The position numbers were made by a program, and so were the translations under genes. Positions 1-6,501 of a stretch of 6,624 nucleotides of DNA are shown one piece after another. The stretch is from CAZYVA01 sp964650695. GTDB lineage: Bacteria > Bacillota > Clostridia > Lachnospirales > Lachnospiraceae. Position 1 is the stretch's first letter, and every line of letters starts with the position of its first letter. Location of the stretch: the NCBI GenBank assembly GCA_964650695.1, contig CAZYVA010000098.1:1-6624 (forward strand). Reading direction: 5' to 3'. The notes beneath the pieces were generated by a model, which worked only from the letters and a program-made list of their open reading frames with translations, searched no databases and was not told where the DNA came from.

Positions 1-18
1 CGGGGAGTTTGGAAAAGT

Positions 19-49
19 CTTGTAAACATCTGTGTTTGCAGGATTTTTT
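19..49 (+). terminator. Possible rho-independent terminator of an upstream gene
   Basis: A stem of about 10 bp (CTTGTAAACA at 19-28 with TGTTTGCAGG at 33-42, two G-T wobbles) closes on a TCTG loop and is followed by ATTTTTTG. Read on the plus strand this fits an intrinsic terminator for a gene ending left of the window. Read on the minus strand the trailing tract is only ACTTTTCC, so it would be a weak terminator for the regulator gene that ends at 65. The stem is AT-rich, so the call is tentative. Confidence 0.4.
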
Positions 50-64
50 GTTATAAGGGCTTAT

Positions 65-922
65 TCAATAATTTCCCAGCTTTTCTAAATATTTGTCAAT
101 GCGTTTCAGGCGTTTATCAATCCCGTCAACCTTATGGCAGACTGTGTCAAGCAATGCTTCTGCGATAAACTGCGGAGCGGTAAAGGAATTGAAAAAACTG
201 TTGCTGTCTACGGAGGCGGTCAAAAGCACCGTTGCGTAAGGCGCGAGTTTTGCGCTCGGTTTATCGGTAATGACGATAATCCTTGCCTCGGCGTCATAAG
301 CCATCTGTGCAGTGATGACGTCCAGGGAAGAATAACGTGGAAAACTGAAAATAATCAGGCAATCATCCTTCTCAATACTGCACATATGGTCGATCGGGGT
401 AAGGGAAGTCGTGTTTGTCATCACTACATGGGGGAGCATCTGCTTCAAATAAAGCAGGAAATAATCAGACAGGCTTGTATCCCCGCGGGAAGCGGCGATA
501 TACCGGCGGTTGCTGTTCACAATGATATCACCAGCTTCATCGAAAGCCTGGATCGCATTGTTGGCCAGGACGCTTTCTAGGTTTTTTGCCGTGATTTGGA
601 AATGAGCGTGGATATAATCGGACGGCGTCTCCAGCCGGTTCTGTTGGAGGAACCTTTCTGACGGCACGGTGATGCTACTGGAAATGCTCAGGACTTTGTC
701 CTGGTAATCACGGCGCAATGTCTTTTGAAACTCCATAAAGCCGCTGAAACCCAGGGAACGGCTGAAACGGATGACAGAAGATTCGCTGACGCCGAGTTTA
801 TCCGCGATTTCTGTAGAAGTCATAAAACAGGCATCTGATGAATGGTCTAAAATATATTCCGCAATTATTTTCTGGGTTTTTGTCAGTTTGGCAGAGTTAA
901 TTGTTTTTTGTAATTCTCCCAT
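65..922 (-). CDS. MurR/RpiR-family transcriptional regulator (HTH + SIS domains)
   Basis: The 285-residue product has the usual length and two-domain layout of the MurR/RpiR family. The N-terminal HTH_6 region spans about residues 1-75, with the helix-turn-helix around 34-58 (MTSTEIADKLGVSESSVIRF). A SIS sugar-isomerase-like domain follows at about 130-262, with a SRGDTS loop at 145-150 and the family-typical FSFPRYS at 192-198. Family SIS domains normally sense phosphorylated sugars or related metabolites; the ligand here is unknown. The C-terminus (about 268-283) is lysine-rich and helical-looking. The start at 922 is chosen because GAGGT lies 6 nt upstream; an in-frame ATG at 1036 would add 38 residues with no family resemblance. 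The gene is divergent from ald, with paired palindromes in the shared region, so control of itself and of ald is a reasonable inference. The family assignment is firm; the target is not. Confidence 0.9.
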   Translation of the reverse strand: MGELQKTINSAKLTKTQKIIAEYILDHSSDACFMTSTEIADKLGVSESSVIRFSRSLGFSGFMEFQKTLRRDYQDKVLSISSSITVPSERFLQQNRLETPSDYIHAHFQITAKNLESVLANNAIQAFDEAGDIIVNSNRRYIAASRGDTSLSDYFLLYLKQMLPHVVMTNTTSLTPIDHMCSIEKDDCLIIFSFPRYSSLDVITAQMAYDAEARIIVITDKPSAKLAPYATVLLTASVDSNSFFNSFTAPQFIAEALLDTVCHKVDGIDKRLKRIDKYLEKLGNY

Positions 923-928
923 AATGGT

Positions 929-933
929 ACCTC
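929..933 (-). promoter_or_regulatory. Ribosome binding site of the RpiR-type regulator
   Basis: On the minus strand GAGGT is followed by 6 nt (ACCATT) and then ATG at 922. This decides the start against the longer in-frame ATG at 1036, which would also lie upstream of the predicted -10 box at 1016-1021 and so be untranscribed from that promoter. Confidence 0.7.
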
Positions 934-1015
934 GTTCTTTCCGATGGGTGCCGCCTTGTATTGTATGCCATCGAGAAAGCCACGCTATAGTGTTTTCACA
1001 GCTTTCCTGCCTATT

Positions 1016-1044
1016 ATTAAAACATGGATGATTCAAATTTGCAA
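1016..1044 (-). promoter_or_regulatory. Predicted promoter of the RpiR-type regulator
   Basis: On the minus strand TTGCAA (1039-1044, 4 of 6 consensus) is separated by 17 nt from TTTAAT (1016-1021, 5 of 6). Transcription would start near 1009, giving a leader of about 87 nt before the ATG at 922. It is predicted by eye only. Confidence 0.45.
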
Positions 1045-1047
1045 GGA

Positions 1048-1065
1048 TAATTGTTGATACAATTA
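1048..1065. promoter_or_regulatory. Palindrome 1, candidate operator
   Basis: TAATTGT-TGAT-ACAATTA has 7-bp perfect arms around a 4-bp centre. It lies just upstream of the -35 box predicted for the minus-strand regulator, and about 49 bp upstream of the ald -35 box. RpiR-family proteins generally bind AT-rich inverted repeats in the promoter regions they control, so it is a candidate site for the adjacent regulator; this is inference. Confidence 0.4.
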
Positions 1066-1072
1066 AAAAAAG

Positions 1073-1084
1073 AATTGCGCAATT
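1073..1084. promoter_or_regulatory. Palindrome 2, candidate operator
   Basis: AATTGCGCAATT is a perfect 12-bp palindrome using the same AATTG/CAATT half-sites as the palindrome at 1048-1065, but with a 2-bp rather than 6-bp gap between them. The centres of the two are about 22 bp apart, close to two helical turns, which would place bound proteins on the same DNA face. Confidence 0.4.
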
Positions 1085-1113
1085 AAATAATTTTGTGAAA
1101 AAAATAACTATTA

Positions 1114-1142
1114 TTGAATAAATTTATCAGTTGTGATATTAT
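1114..1142 (+). promoter_or_regulatory. Predicted ald promoter with extended -10
   Basis: TTGAAT (1114-1119, 4 of 6) is followed after 17 nt by TATTAT (1137-1142, 5 of 6). The -10 is preceded by TGA (1134-1136), giving an extended -10 (TGn) element. Transcription would start near 1149, leaving a leader of about 110 nt. A perfect TATAAT at 1140-1145 overlaps it but has no -35 at a good distance. Confidence 0.5.
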
Positions 1143-1243
1143 AATTGCTAGGACAAGTGGATAATATCCGCCAATATTTATAAATTGAAAAATATTATTC
1201 ACCAATGCAGATGCTGGAACAGCATATTTCACCAAAAATGAAC

Positions 1244-1250
1244 AGGAGGT
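1244..1250 (+). promoter_or_regulatory. Strong ribosome binding site of ald
   Basis: AGGAGGT lies 8 nt before the ATG at 1259. It fixes the start there rather than at the upstream in-frame ATGs (1205, 1211, 1238), none of which has a comparable site. Confidence 0.9.
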
Positions 1251-1258
1251 CGATTCAA

Positions 1259-2380
1259 ATGAAAGTAGGCTGCGTGAAGGAGATTAAGAACAATGAATTC
1301 CGTGTAGGCATGACGCCGGACAATGTCAAGAGTTATGTAAACGCCGGACATGAAGTTTACATTGAAAAAGGCGCGGGCGAAGGATCCGGATTCCAGGACG
1401 GAGAATACGAGGCGGCTGGGGCAAAGATGATTGCTTCCGCAAAAGAAGTATGGGATACGGTTGAGATGATGATCAAGGTGAAAGAGCCTTTGGCGGAAGA
1501 GTATCCATTGTTCCATGAAGGGTTGATCCTTTATACATACTTACATCTTGCGGCCGATAAGCCTCAGACAGATGCGCTTTTGGCGGGCAAGGTCAAGGGT
1601 GTTGCTTATGAGACATTATTTGATCCAAAGAATGGGGGACTTCCGCTCCTTGCGCCAATGAGCCAGATCGCAGGCCGCCTCAGCATTCAGGAAGGCGCAA
1701 AATATTTGGAGAAAACATTTGGCGGGGAAGGCGTTCTCCTTGCAGGCGTACCGGGTACCCCGAAAGCGAATATCGTGATCCTTGGCGGAGGCAACGTAGG
1801 GACGAACGCATGCAAAGTTGCTGTCGGCATGGGCGCAAACGTAACGATCATGGATATCAGTCTTCCGAGGCTGGCTTATCTTGATGATATTTTCGGAGCA
1901 AGGATCCAGACGCTGGTTTCTACGGATGCCAATATTGAGAACGCTGTAAAAGAAGCAGATCTTGTCATTGGATGTGTATTGATTCCAGGCAAGTCCGCGC
2001 CGAAGATTTTCAAAGAGAAATATCTGAAAGAGATGAAGCCGGGTGCGGTGTTTGTTGATGTTGCTGTAGATCAGGGCGGATGCGGTGAGACGACAAAGGT
2101 TACTTACCATGATGATCCGATTTTCATAAAGGACGGCGTTGTACACTACTGTGTAGGGAATATGCCGGGCGCGGTGCCGAGGACTTCCACGATTGCACTG
2201 ACGAACGCTACGTTGAATTATGGGCTTCAGATTGCAAATAAGGGACTGGAGCAGGCTTGCAAGGAGAATGAAGTGATTTACTCCGCGATTAATACTTATG
2301 ATGGCAAGCTTACATGCAAGAACGTAGTGGACAGCTTTGACTGCTACGAGTATGCAGATATCAGGAGCCTCGCAAATTAA
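1259..2380 (+). CDS. ald: Alanine dehydrogenase
   Basis: This cytosolic enzyme (EC 1.4.1.1) reversibly deaminates L-alanine to pyruvate and ammonia with NAD. At 373 residues it matches the usual length (about 370). Key family residues are in place: R15 and K75 (in KVKEP) for substrate binding, catalytic H96 (in YLHLAAD), the NAD-binding glycine motif GGGNVG at 176-181, the acidic residue D199 (in IMDIS) ending the second Rossmann strand, catalytic D271 (in DQGGC), and the conserved GNMPGAVPRTST segment at 300-311. Nothing is truncated or altered. It is monocistronic by layout: its own promoter region lies upstream and a strong hairpin terminator downstream. The divergent RpiR-type gene is the obvious candidate regulator. 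In bacteria this enzyme usually serves alanine catabolism as a nitrogen and carbon source, or redox balance; which applies here cannot be seen. Confidence 0.97.
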   Translation: MKVGCVKEIKNNEFRVGMTPDNVKSYVNAGHEVYIEKGAGEGSGFQDGEYEAAGAKMIASAKEVWDTVEMMIKVKEPLAEEYPLFHEGLILYTYLHLAADKPQTDALLAGKVKGVAYETLFDPKNGGLPLLAPMSQIAGRLSIQEGAKYLEKTFGGEGVLLAGVPGTPKANIVILGGGNVGTNACKVAVGMGANVTIMDISLPRLAYLDDIFGARIQTLVSTDANIENAVKEADLVIGCVLIPGKSAPKIFKEKYLKEMKPGAVFVDVAVDQGGCGETTKVTYHDDPIFIKDGVVHYCVGNMPGAVPRTSTIALTNATLNYGLQIANKGLEQACKENEVIYSAINTYDGKLTCKNVVDSFDCYEYADIRSLAN

Positions 2381-2415
2381 TCAGCTTTTTCCTAACTTAA
2401 TTCCTTCAAAGTTTC

Positions 2416-2455
2416 AAAAGGGGCTTGCGGTCTTTCCCGTAAGCCCCTTTTGGTG
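2416..2455 (+). terminator. ald: Rho-independent terminator of ald
   Basis: A 15-bp stem (2416-2430 with 2437-2451, one G-T wobble) with a 6-nt loop starts 36 nt after the ald stop. The core is GGGGCTTGCGG paired with CCGTAAGCCCC. The right arm ends in TTTT and is followed by GGTGTTT, so the U tract is short and partly in the stem. The A-rich left edge means it could also act weakly on the other strand, but no minus-strand gene ends here. Confidence 0.85.
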
Positions 2456-2591
2456 TTTAGATAAAATTTTGGCAGGCGTTTTGGCCGCACCCCGACAGTA
2501 AACCTCAAAATTTCACGCCATTGTCTTGTTACAACATGGCACGGGGAATTTACCGGTACGTAAAAACGAGGCAGGAAAGAGGGACAAAGAG

Positions 2592-4748
2592 ATGGATATA
2601 AACCAAAAACTTTCGGAGGAACTGGAAATAAAACGCTGGCAGGCAGATGCCGCCGTCCGGCTGATCGATGAAGGGAATACCATCCCGTTTATCGCCCGAT
2701 ACCGGAAAGAGGCGACCGGGGCTTTGGATGATGCGCAGCTTCGTAAGTTTTATGAACGGCTGAATTACTTGCGTACCCTGGAGGAAAAGAAGAAGCAGGT
2801 CATTTCCAGTATTGAAGAGCAAGGGAAACTCACCGATGAGTTGAGGAAGCAGGTTTTGGAAGCACGGGCGATGGTGGAAGTGGAAGATTTGTATCGTCCA
2901 TACCGTCCGAAACGCCGTACACGCGCTATGGCCGCAAAGGAAAAAGGGCTGGAGCCGTTGGCGGCCCTGATTATGCTGCAGCAGACAAAGGAGCCGGTCC
3001 TTAAGCTGGCGCAGGCATACGCCTGCCCGGAAAAGGGAGTGGAGACTGCCAGGGACGCCCTGGACGGGGCGAAAGACATCCTTGCGGAAGCGATTTCTGA
3101 TAACGCGGATTTCCGTCTGTGGATACGAAAGCTTACGGTGCAGAAAGGGAAAGTGATCTCGATGGCAAAGGATGCAGCAGCGGAATCTGTCTACGAGATG
3201 TACTATCATTTCGAGGAACCGATAAGCAGGATGGCCGGACATCGGACGCTTGCGCTAAACCGTGGGGAAAAGGAGAAATTCTTGACTGTGAAGGTGGAGG
3301 CTCCGCAAGAGGACATTCTGCGTTATCTGGAAAAGCAGACGATCCATACGGAGAACCCTTATACAACGCCGATTTTAAAAGACGTGTGCGCGGACGCATA
3401 TAAACGGCTGATCGCACCCGCAATCGAGCGGGAACTCCGTAATGCCCTTACGGAAAAGGCCGAGGACGGGGCTATTGATGTGTTTGGGAAAAACCTGCAT
3501 CAGCTTTTGATGCAGCCGCCTGTTGTAGGACGGACGGTTTTAGGTTGGGATCCGGCGTTCCGTACTGGATGTAAGCTGGCCGTGGTGGACCCGACCGGAA
3601 AAGTTATTGGTACGACGGTGATTTATCCCACAGCGCCGACGACCCCCGCGAAGATACAGGCGTCAAAGGATTTGCTGAAAATGATGATTGCAAAATATAG
3701 GATTACCTTGATTTCCTTGGGAAATGGGACGGCATCCAGGGAATCGGAACAGTTTATCGTGGAACTGTTGAAGGAAATCCCGCAGAAAGTACAGTATGTG
3801 ATTGTCAATGAAGCGGGCGCTTCGGTTTATTCCGCAAGCAAACTGGCTTCGGAGGAATTTCCTGGATTTGACGTGGGACAAAGAAGCGCGGTTTCCATTG
3901 CCAGACGGCTGCAGGACCCGTTGGCGGAGTTAGTGAAGATTGAGCCAAAAGCCATCGGTGTTGGACAGTACCAGCACGACATGAACCAGAAGAAGTTGGG
4001 TGACGTGCTTTCAGGCGTGGTGGAGGACTGTGTGAATAAAGTGGGCGTGGATCTGAACACTGCTTCTGCACCGCTGCTCTCCTATGTCTCCGGCGTCTCA
4101 TCATTGGTTGCGAAAAATATTGTGGCTTACCGGGAGAAGAATGGAAAATTTCAAAATCGGAAAGAATTATTAAAAGTACCAAAACTGGGGCCAAAAGCTT
4201 TTGAACAGTGCGCCGGCTTTCTCCGTATCCTGGACGGGGATAATCCACTGGATGCAACCACTGTACATCCGGAATCCTACAAAGCCGCAAGAGATCTTCT
4301 GAAAAAGCAGGCATGCAAGCCGGAGGATATCAAAGGCGGGAAGCTTCTGGGACTATCCCTTACTATCCGGGATTACAAAAAACTGGCAAGGGAGCTTGAT
4401 ATAGGGGAAATCACCTTGCGGGATATTGTAAAAGAATTGGAAAAACCGGGAAGGGATCCGAGGGATGAAATGCCAAAACCAATTCTCCGCACCGATGTGT
4501 TGGAGATGAAGGATTTAAAAGAGGGCATGGTTTTAAAGGGTACCGTCCGGAATGTTATTGATTTTGGCGCATTCGTGGATATCGGTGTGCATCAGGACGG
4601 ATTAGTTCATATTTCTGAGATTACAGATCAAAAATTCATCAAGCATCCGCTGGAGATCGTCAGCGTTGGGGACATTGTCGATGTAAAAGTGCTAGGCGTG
4701 GATGTAAAGAAGAAGCGGATCTCGCTGACGATGCGGGGGCTTTCTTAA
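2592..4748 (+). CDS. tex: Tex-family RNA-binding transcriptional accessory protein
   Basis: This cytosolic nucleic-acid-binding protein of 718 residues is the same size as Firmicute Tex homologues (such as B. subtilis YdcI), somewhat shorter than proteobacterial Tex. The order of domains is complete. An N-terminal helical region carries the hallmark TIPFIARYRKE (30-40) and EVEDLYRPYRPKRRTRA (96-112). A YqgF/RNase H-like domain spans about 313-445, with GWDPAFRTGCK at 318-328 (D320), LGNGTASRE at 376-384 and NEAGASVYSAS from 406. Helix-hairpin-helix repeats lie at about 487-547 (DLNTAS and KVPKLGPKAF), and a C-terminal S1 RNA-binding domain at 646-718 (GTVRNVIDFGAFVDIG). AGAGGGA 7 nt before the ATG supports this start over an in-frame upstream start at 2526. 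The exact role is loosely defined across bacteria (transcription and RNA-related processes, homologue of eukaryotic Spt6). It may be the first gene of an operon with the next two. Confidence 0.95.
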   Translation: MDINQKLSEELEIKRWQADAAVRLIDEGNTIPFIARYRKEATGALDDAQLRKFYERLNYLRTLEEKKKQVISSIEEQGKLTDELRKQVLEARAMVEVEDLYRPYRPKRRTRAMAAKEKGLEPLAALIMLQQTKEPVLKLAQAYACPEKGVETARDALDGAKDILAEAISDNADFRLWIRKLTVQKGKVISMAKDAAAESVYEMYYHFEEPISRMAGHRTLALNRGEKEKFLTVKVEAPQEDILRYLEKQTIHTENPYTTPILKDVCADAYKRLIAPAIERELRNALTEKAEDGAIDVFGKNLHQLLMQPPVVGRTVLGWDPAFRTGCKLAVVDPTGKVIGTTVIYPTAPTTPAKIQASKDLLKMMIAKYRITLISLGNGTASRESEQFIVELLKEIPQKVQYVIVNEAGASVYSASKLASEEFPGFDVGQRSAVSIARRLQDPLAELVKIEPKAIGVGQYQHDMNQKKLGDVLSGVVEDCVNKVGVDLNTASAPLLSYVSGVSSLVAKNIVAYREKNGKFQNRKELLKVPKLGPKAFEQCAGFLRILDGDNPLDATTVHPESYKAARDLLKKQACKPEDIKGGKLLGLSLTIRDYKKLARELDIGEITLRDIVKELEKPGRDPRDEMPKPILRTDVLEMKDLKEGMVLKGTVRNVIDFGAFVDIGVHQDGLVHISEITDQKFIKHPLEIVSVGDIVDVKVLGVDVKKKRISLTMRGLS

Positions 4749-4867
4749 ACGAAAACGAAGTGGGCCGTTTCCTTTTGCATAAAAATCGCCGGTGCGGTTT
4801 GCGTAGGAATGATCGGGAACGCCCTGGGTATTGGCGGTTTCGCATGTCGGAGAAGGGGAAGGTTGGA
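4749..4867 (+). other. tex-yitT intergenic segment
   Basis: The 119-bp gap has no clear promoter and no plus-strand terminator. A 7-bp hairpin (AAATCGC at 4783-4789, CGGT loop, GCGGTTT at 4794-4800) lacks a U tract on this strand. The absence of a stop signal is the main argument that tex, the YitT gene and tcdA share a transcript. The tex reading frame stays open after its TAA for 40 codons and ends in a TGA that overlaps the next ATG. Confidence 0.5.
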
Positions 4868-5749
4868 ATGAAAAGTTCTTCAAGGAAACTGGCGGAGACC
4901 ATCCTGGGAGTATTGGCGGGGAATATCATCATCGCGTTTACCGTCGTGGCATTTATGGTTCCCCATGGGATCATCATGGGCGGATCCACAGGCATCGGGC
5001 TGATTGTCAGCCATTATATACCCGTGTCTCTGTCTGTAGTGGTGTTTTTCTCCAATGTGGTTTTTTTTGTGCTGGGCGCGGCTGCGCTTGGAAAAAAATT
5101 TGTGGTAACGACGATTGCCAGCACATTTCTGTATCCCGTTTGCCTGTCGGTTATGCAGGCCATTCCTGGTATTACGGAGTTGACGGACAACAGGATGCTC
5201 GCAACGCTGTACGGAGGCGCTCTGTTGGGGATTGGCATCGGGGTGATCGTTCGGGTAGGAGCCTCCACCGGCGGGACGGATATCCTGGCGTTAGTATTCC
5301 ACAAATGGTTCCATATCAGTGTGGCAGTGCTGATGTATGCGGTGGATTTTATTGTACTGGGGACGCAGGTACTTTTTTCTGGTACAGAGCAGATCATGTA
5401 TGGTATTCTTGCGCTTGTTTTGGAGACGGTGATCATGAATCGGGTCATGCTCGTGGGGCAGTCCCAGATTCAGATTTTTATTATATCAGAGAAATACGAG
5501 GAAATCCGCAGGCGTTTATTGAAAGAGCAGGATGCAGGCGTGACGATGGTGCACGTGGAAACCGGATTCGGCAGGGTGGCGCAGAAAGCAGTGCTATGCG
5601 TGATTCCGCATCGGAAGCTGTATGCCGTCAATGAAATGATACATCAGATGGATGAGAAGGCTTTCCTGACCATCTCACAGATCAATGAAGTGCGCGGAAG
5701 AGGTTTCTCCCTCGAACGTGTAAAGTATGAAGGTGAAGATGAACTATGA
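4868..5749 (+). CDS. YitT-family membrane protein (DUF161 + DUF2179)
   Basis: This predicted integral membrane protein of 293 residues is a typical length for the YitT family, whose function and substrate are not established. About five to six hydrophobic segments lie in residues 10-192, roughly 10-32, 53-72, 76-100, 112-132, 150-170 and 174-192. The repeated glycine-rich motifs GGSTGIGL (38-45) and GASTGGTDIL (131-140) are characteristic of the family and suggest internal duplication. The soluble DUF2179 domain follows at about 221-275 (GVTMVHVETGFG onward). The start at 4868 is preferred because AAGGGG lies 9 nt upstream and the protein then begins directly at the conserved region (MKSSSRKLAETILG). 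Alternatives are ATG at 4844 and GTG at 4760; the latter would add a 36-residue basic extension without a ribosome binding site. Its stop overlaps the next gene by 4 bases, implying coupled translation. Confidence 0.9.
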   Translation: MKSSSRKLAETILGVLAGNIIIAFTVVAFMVPHGIIMGGSTGIGLIVSHYIPVSLSVVVFFSNVVFFVLGAAALGKKFVVTTIASTFLYPVCLSVMQAIPGITELTDNRMLATLYGGALLGIGIGVIVRVGASTGGTDILALVFHKWFHISVAVLMYAVDFIVLGTQVLFSGTEQIMYGILALVLETVIMNRVMLVGQSQIQIFIISEKYEEIRRRLLKEQDAGVTMVHVETGFGRVAQKAVLCVIPHRKLYAVNEMIHQMDEKAFLTISQINEVRGRGFSLERVKYEGEDEL

Positions 5750-6432
5750 CAGGGCAGTTTGCAAGAACCCGGCTTTTGATCGGGGAGAAAGCAATAAAAA
5801 AACTGGGTCAGATAAGGGTAGCAGTGTTTGGGATTGGCGGCGTGGGAGGTTATGTGGTAGAAGCCTTGGCGCGGAGCGGCGTTGGGGCACTCGATTTAAT
5901 CGACCACGACCGGATTGATATTACCAACCTGAACCGGCAGATCATCGCGACGATGGATACGCTGGGGGAACGGAAGGTAGATGTGGCAAAGGAGCGGATC
6001 CTGTCCATCAATCCGGACGCACGTGTTTTTGTACATCCGGTTTTTTATCTTCCGGAGACGGCGGACAGGTTTGATTTCCGACAGTATGACTATGTGGTGG
6101 ACGCATTGGATACCGTCACTGGAAAACTCCGGCTCATTCAGCAGGCGAAAGAAGCGGGGGTTCCTGTCATCAGTTCTATGGGTGCGGGGAACAAGCTGGA
6201 TCCGACGGCTTTCCATGTGGCGGATATTTATGAGACATCCGTCTGCCCACTGGCAAGGGTGATGCGCCGCGAATTAAAAAAACGGGGGATCAAGGCGCTG
6301 AAAGTGGTGTATTCCAGGGAAAAGCCGATTATGAAAACACAGACGCCCGGAACCGTTGCATTTGTGCCATCTGTGGCAGGGCTTATCATTGCGGGGGAAG
6401 TTATCAAGGATCTTTGCCTGGGCTGCGAATAG
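5746..6432 (+). CDS. tcdA: tRNA threonylcarbamoyladenosine dehydratase (TcdA/CsdL-like, E1-type fold)
   Basis: This ThiF/MoeB/HesA-superfamily enzyme is predicted to use ATP to dehydrate t6A at position 37 of ANN-decoding tRNAs to the cyclic form ct6A. The 228-residue product shows the ATP-binding GIGGVG (29-34), the acidic residues of LIDHDRID (51-58), NLNRQ (61-65), DALDTVTGK (119-127) and SMGAGNKLDPT (144-154), with CPLARVMRRELKKRGI further on, as in TcdA rather than ThiF or MoeB. It has no zinc-binding CxxC pairs like those of MoeB/ThiF and ends in CLGCE. It is somewhat shorter than E. coli TcdA (about 268 residues). The ATG sits in an ATGA overlap with the previous stop, and AGGTGA lies 9 nt upstream inside the YitT gene. 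The family is clear; assignment to TcdA within it is by motif resemblance. Confidence 0.88.
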   Translation: MTGQFARTRLLIGEKAIKKLGQIRVAVFGIGGVGGYVVEALARSGVGALDLIDHDRIDITNLNRQIIATMDTLGERKVDVAKERILSINPDARVFVHPVFYLPETADRFDFRQYDYVVDALDTVTGKLRLIQQAKEAGVPVISSMGAGNKLDPTAFHVADIYETSVCPLARVMRRELKKRGIKALKVVYSREKPIMKTQTPGTVAFVPSVAGLIIAGEVIKDLCLGCE

Positions 6433-6472
6433 TAACCGTTTTACCGAGGGTGATGGTATATAAAAAAATCTG

Positions 6473-6501
6473 TTGACATCCAATATTATATCCCGTATAA
6501 T
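6473..6501 (+). promoter_or_regulatory. Perfect consensus promoter of the PadR-type gene
   Basis: TTGACA (6473-6478) and TATAAT (6496-6501) are separated by exactly 17 nt, matching the sigma-A/sigma-70 consensus at all 12 positions. Transcription would start near 6508, giving a leader of about 88 nt. A promoter this strong normally needs repression, which fits the overlapping operator-like palindrome. Confidence 0.9.

Larger units (their letters stand above)
923..1258. other. Divergent regulatory region between the RpiR-type gene and ald
   Basis: This 336-bp region without a gene is very AT-rich from about 1010 to 1200. It holds a predicted minus-strand promoter (1016-1044), a predicted plus-strand promoter (1114-1142), two short palindromes between them (1048-1065 and 1073-1084), and an imperfect inverted repeat in the ald leader (1157-1202). 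A 6-bp hairpin (ATGCTG, GAA loop, CAGCAT) lies at 1211-1225 just before the ald ribosome binding site. I see no small gene with a credible ribosome binding site in it. Confidence 0.7.

Noticed and set aside
134..580. 148-codon plus-strand open frame inside the regulator gene
   Set aside because: It lies antisense to a well-supported gene, its product is not recognisable and there is no ribosome binding site; it is a shadow frame.
923..1036. 38-residue N-terminal extension of the RpiR-type regulator from an ATG at 1036
   Set aside because: No ribosome binding site supports it, the extension is unlike the family, and it would begin upstream of the predicted promoter -10. GAGGT before the ATG at 922 fits better.
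2549..2564. TTTAC/GTAAA inverted arms upstream of tex as an operator
   Set aside because: The arms are only 5 bp around a non-pairing centre; this is expected by chance and no promoter could be placed beside it.
2550..3242. 230-codon minus-strand open frame opposite the 5' part of tex
   Set aside because: The product has low-complexity composition with no domain, and tex is strongly supported on the other strand.
4783..4800. Hairpin in the tex-yitT gap as a terminator
   Set aside because: It has only 7 bp with a wobble and no U tract on the plus strand. A T-rich tail exists only on the minus strand, where no gene ends.
4831..5634. 267-codon plus-strand frame overlapping the YitT gene
   Set aside because: Composition rich in Gly, Arg, Cys and His is typical of an out-of-frame translation; the overlapping frame encodes the conserved YitT motifs.
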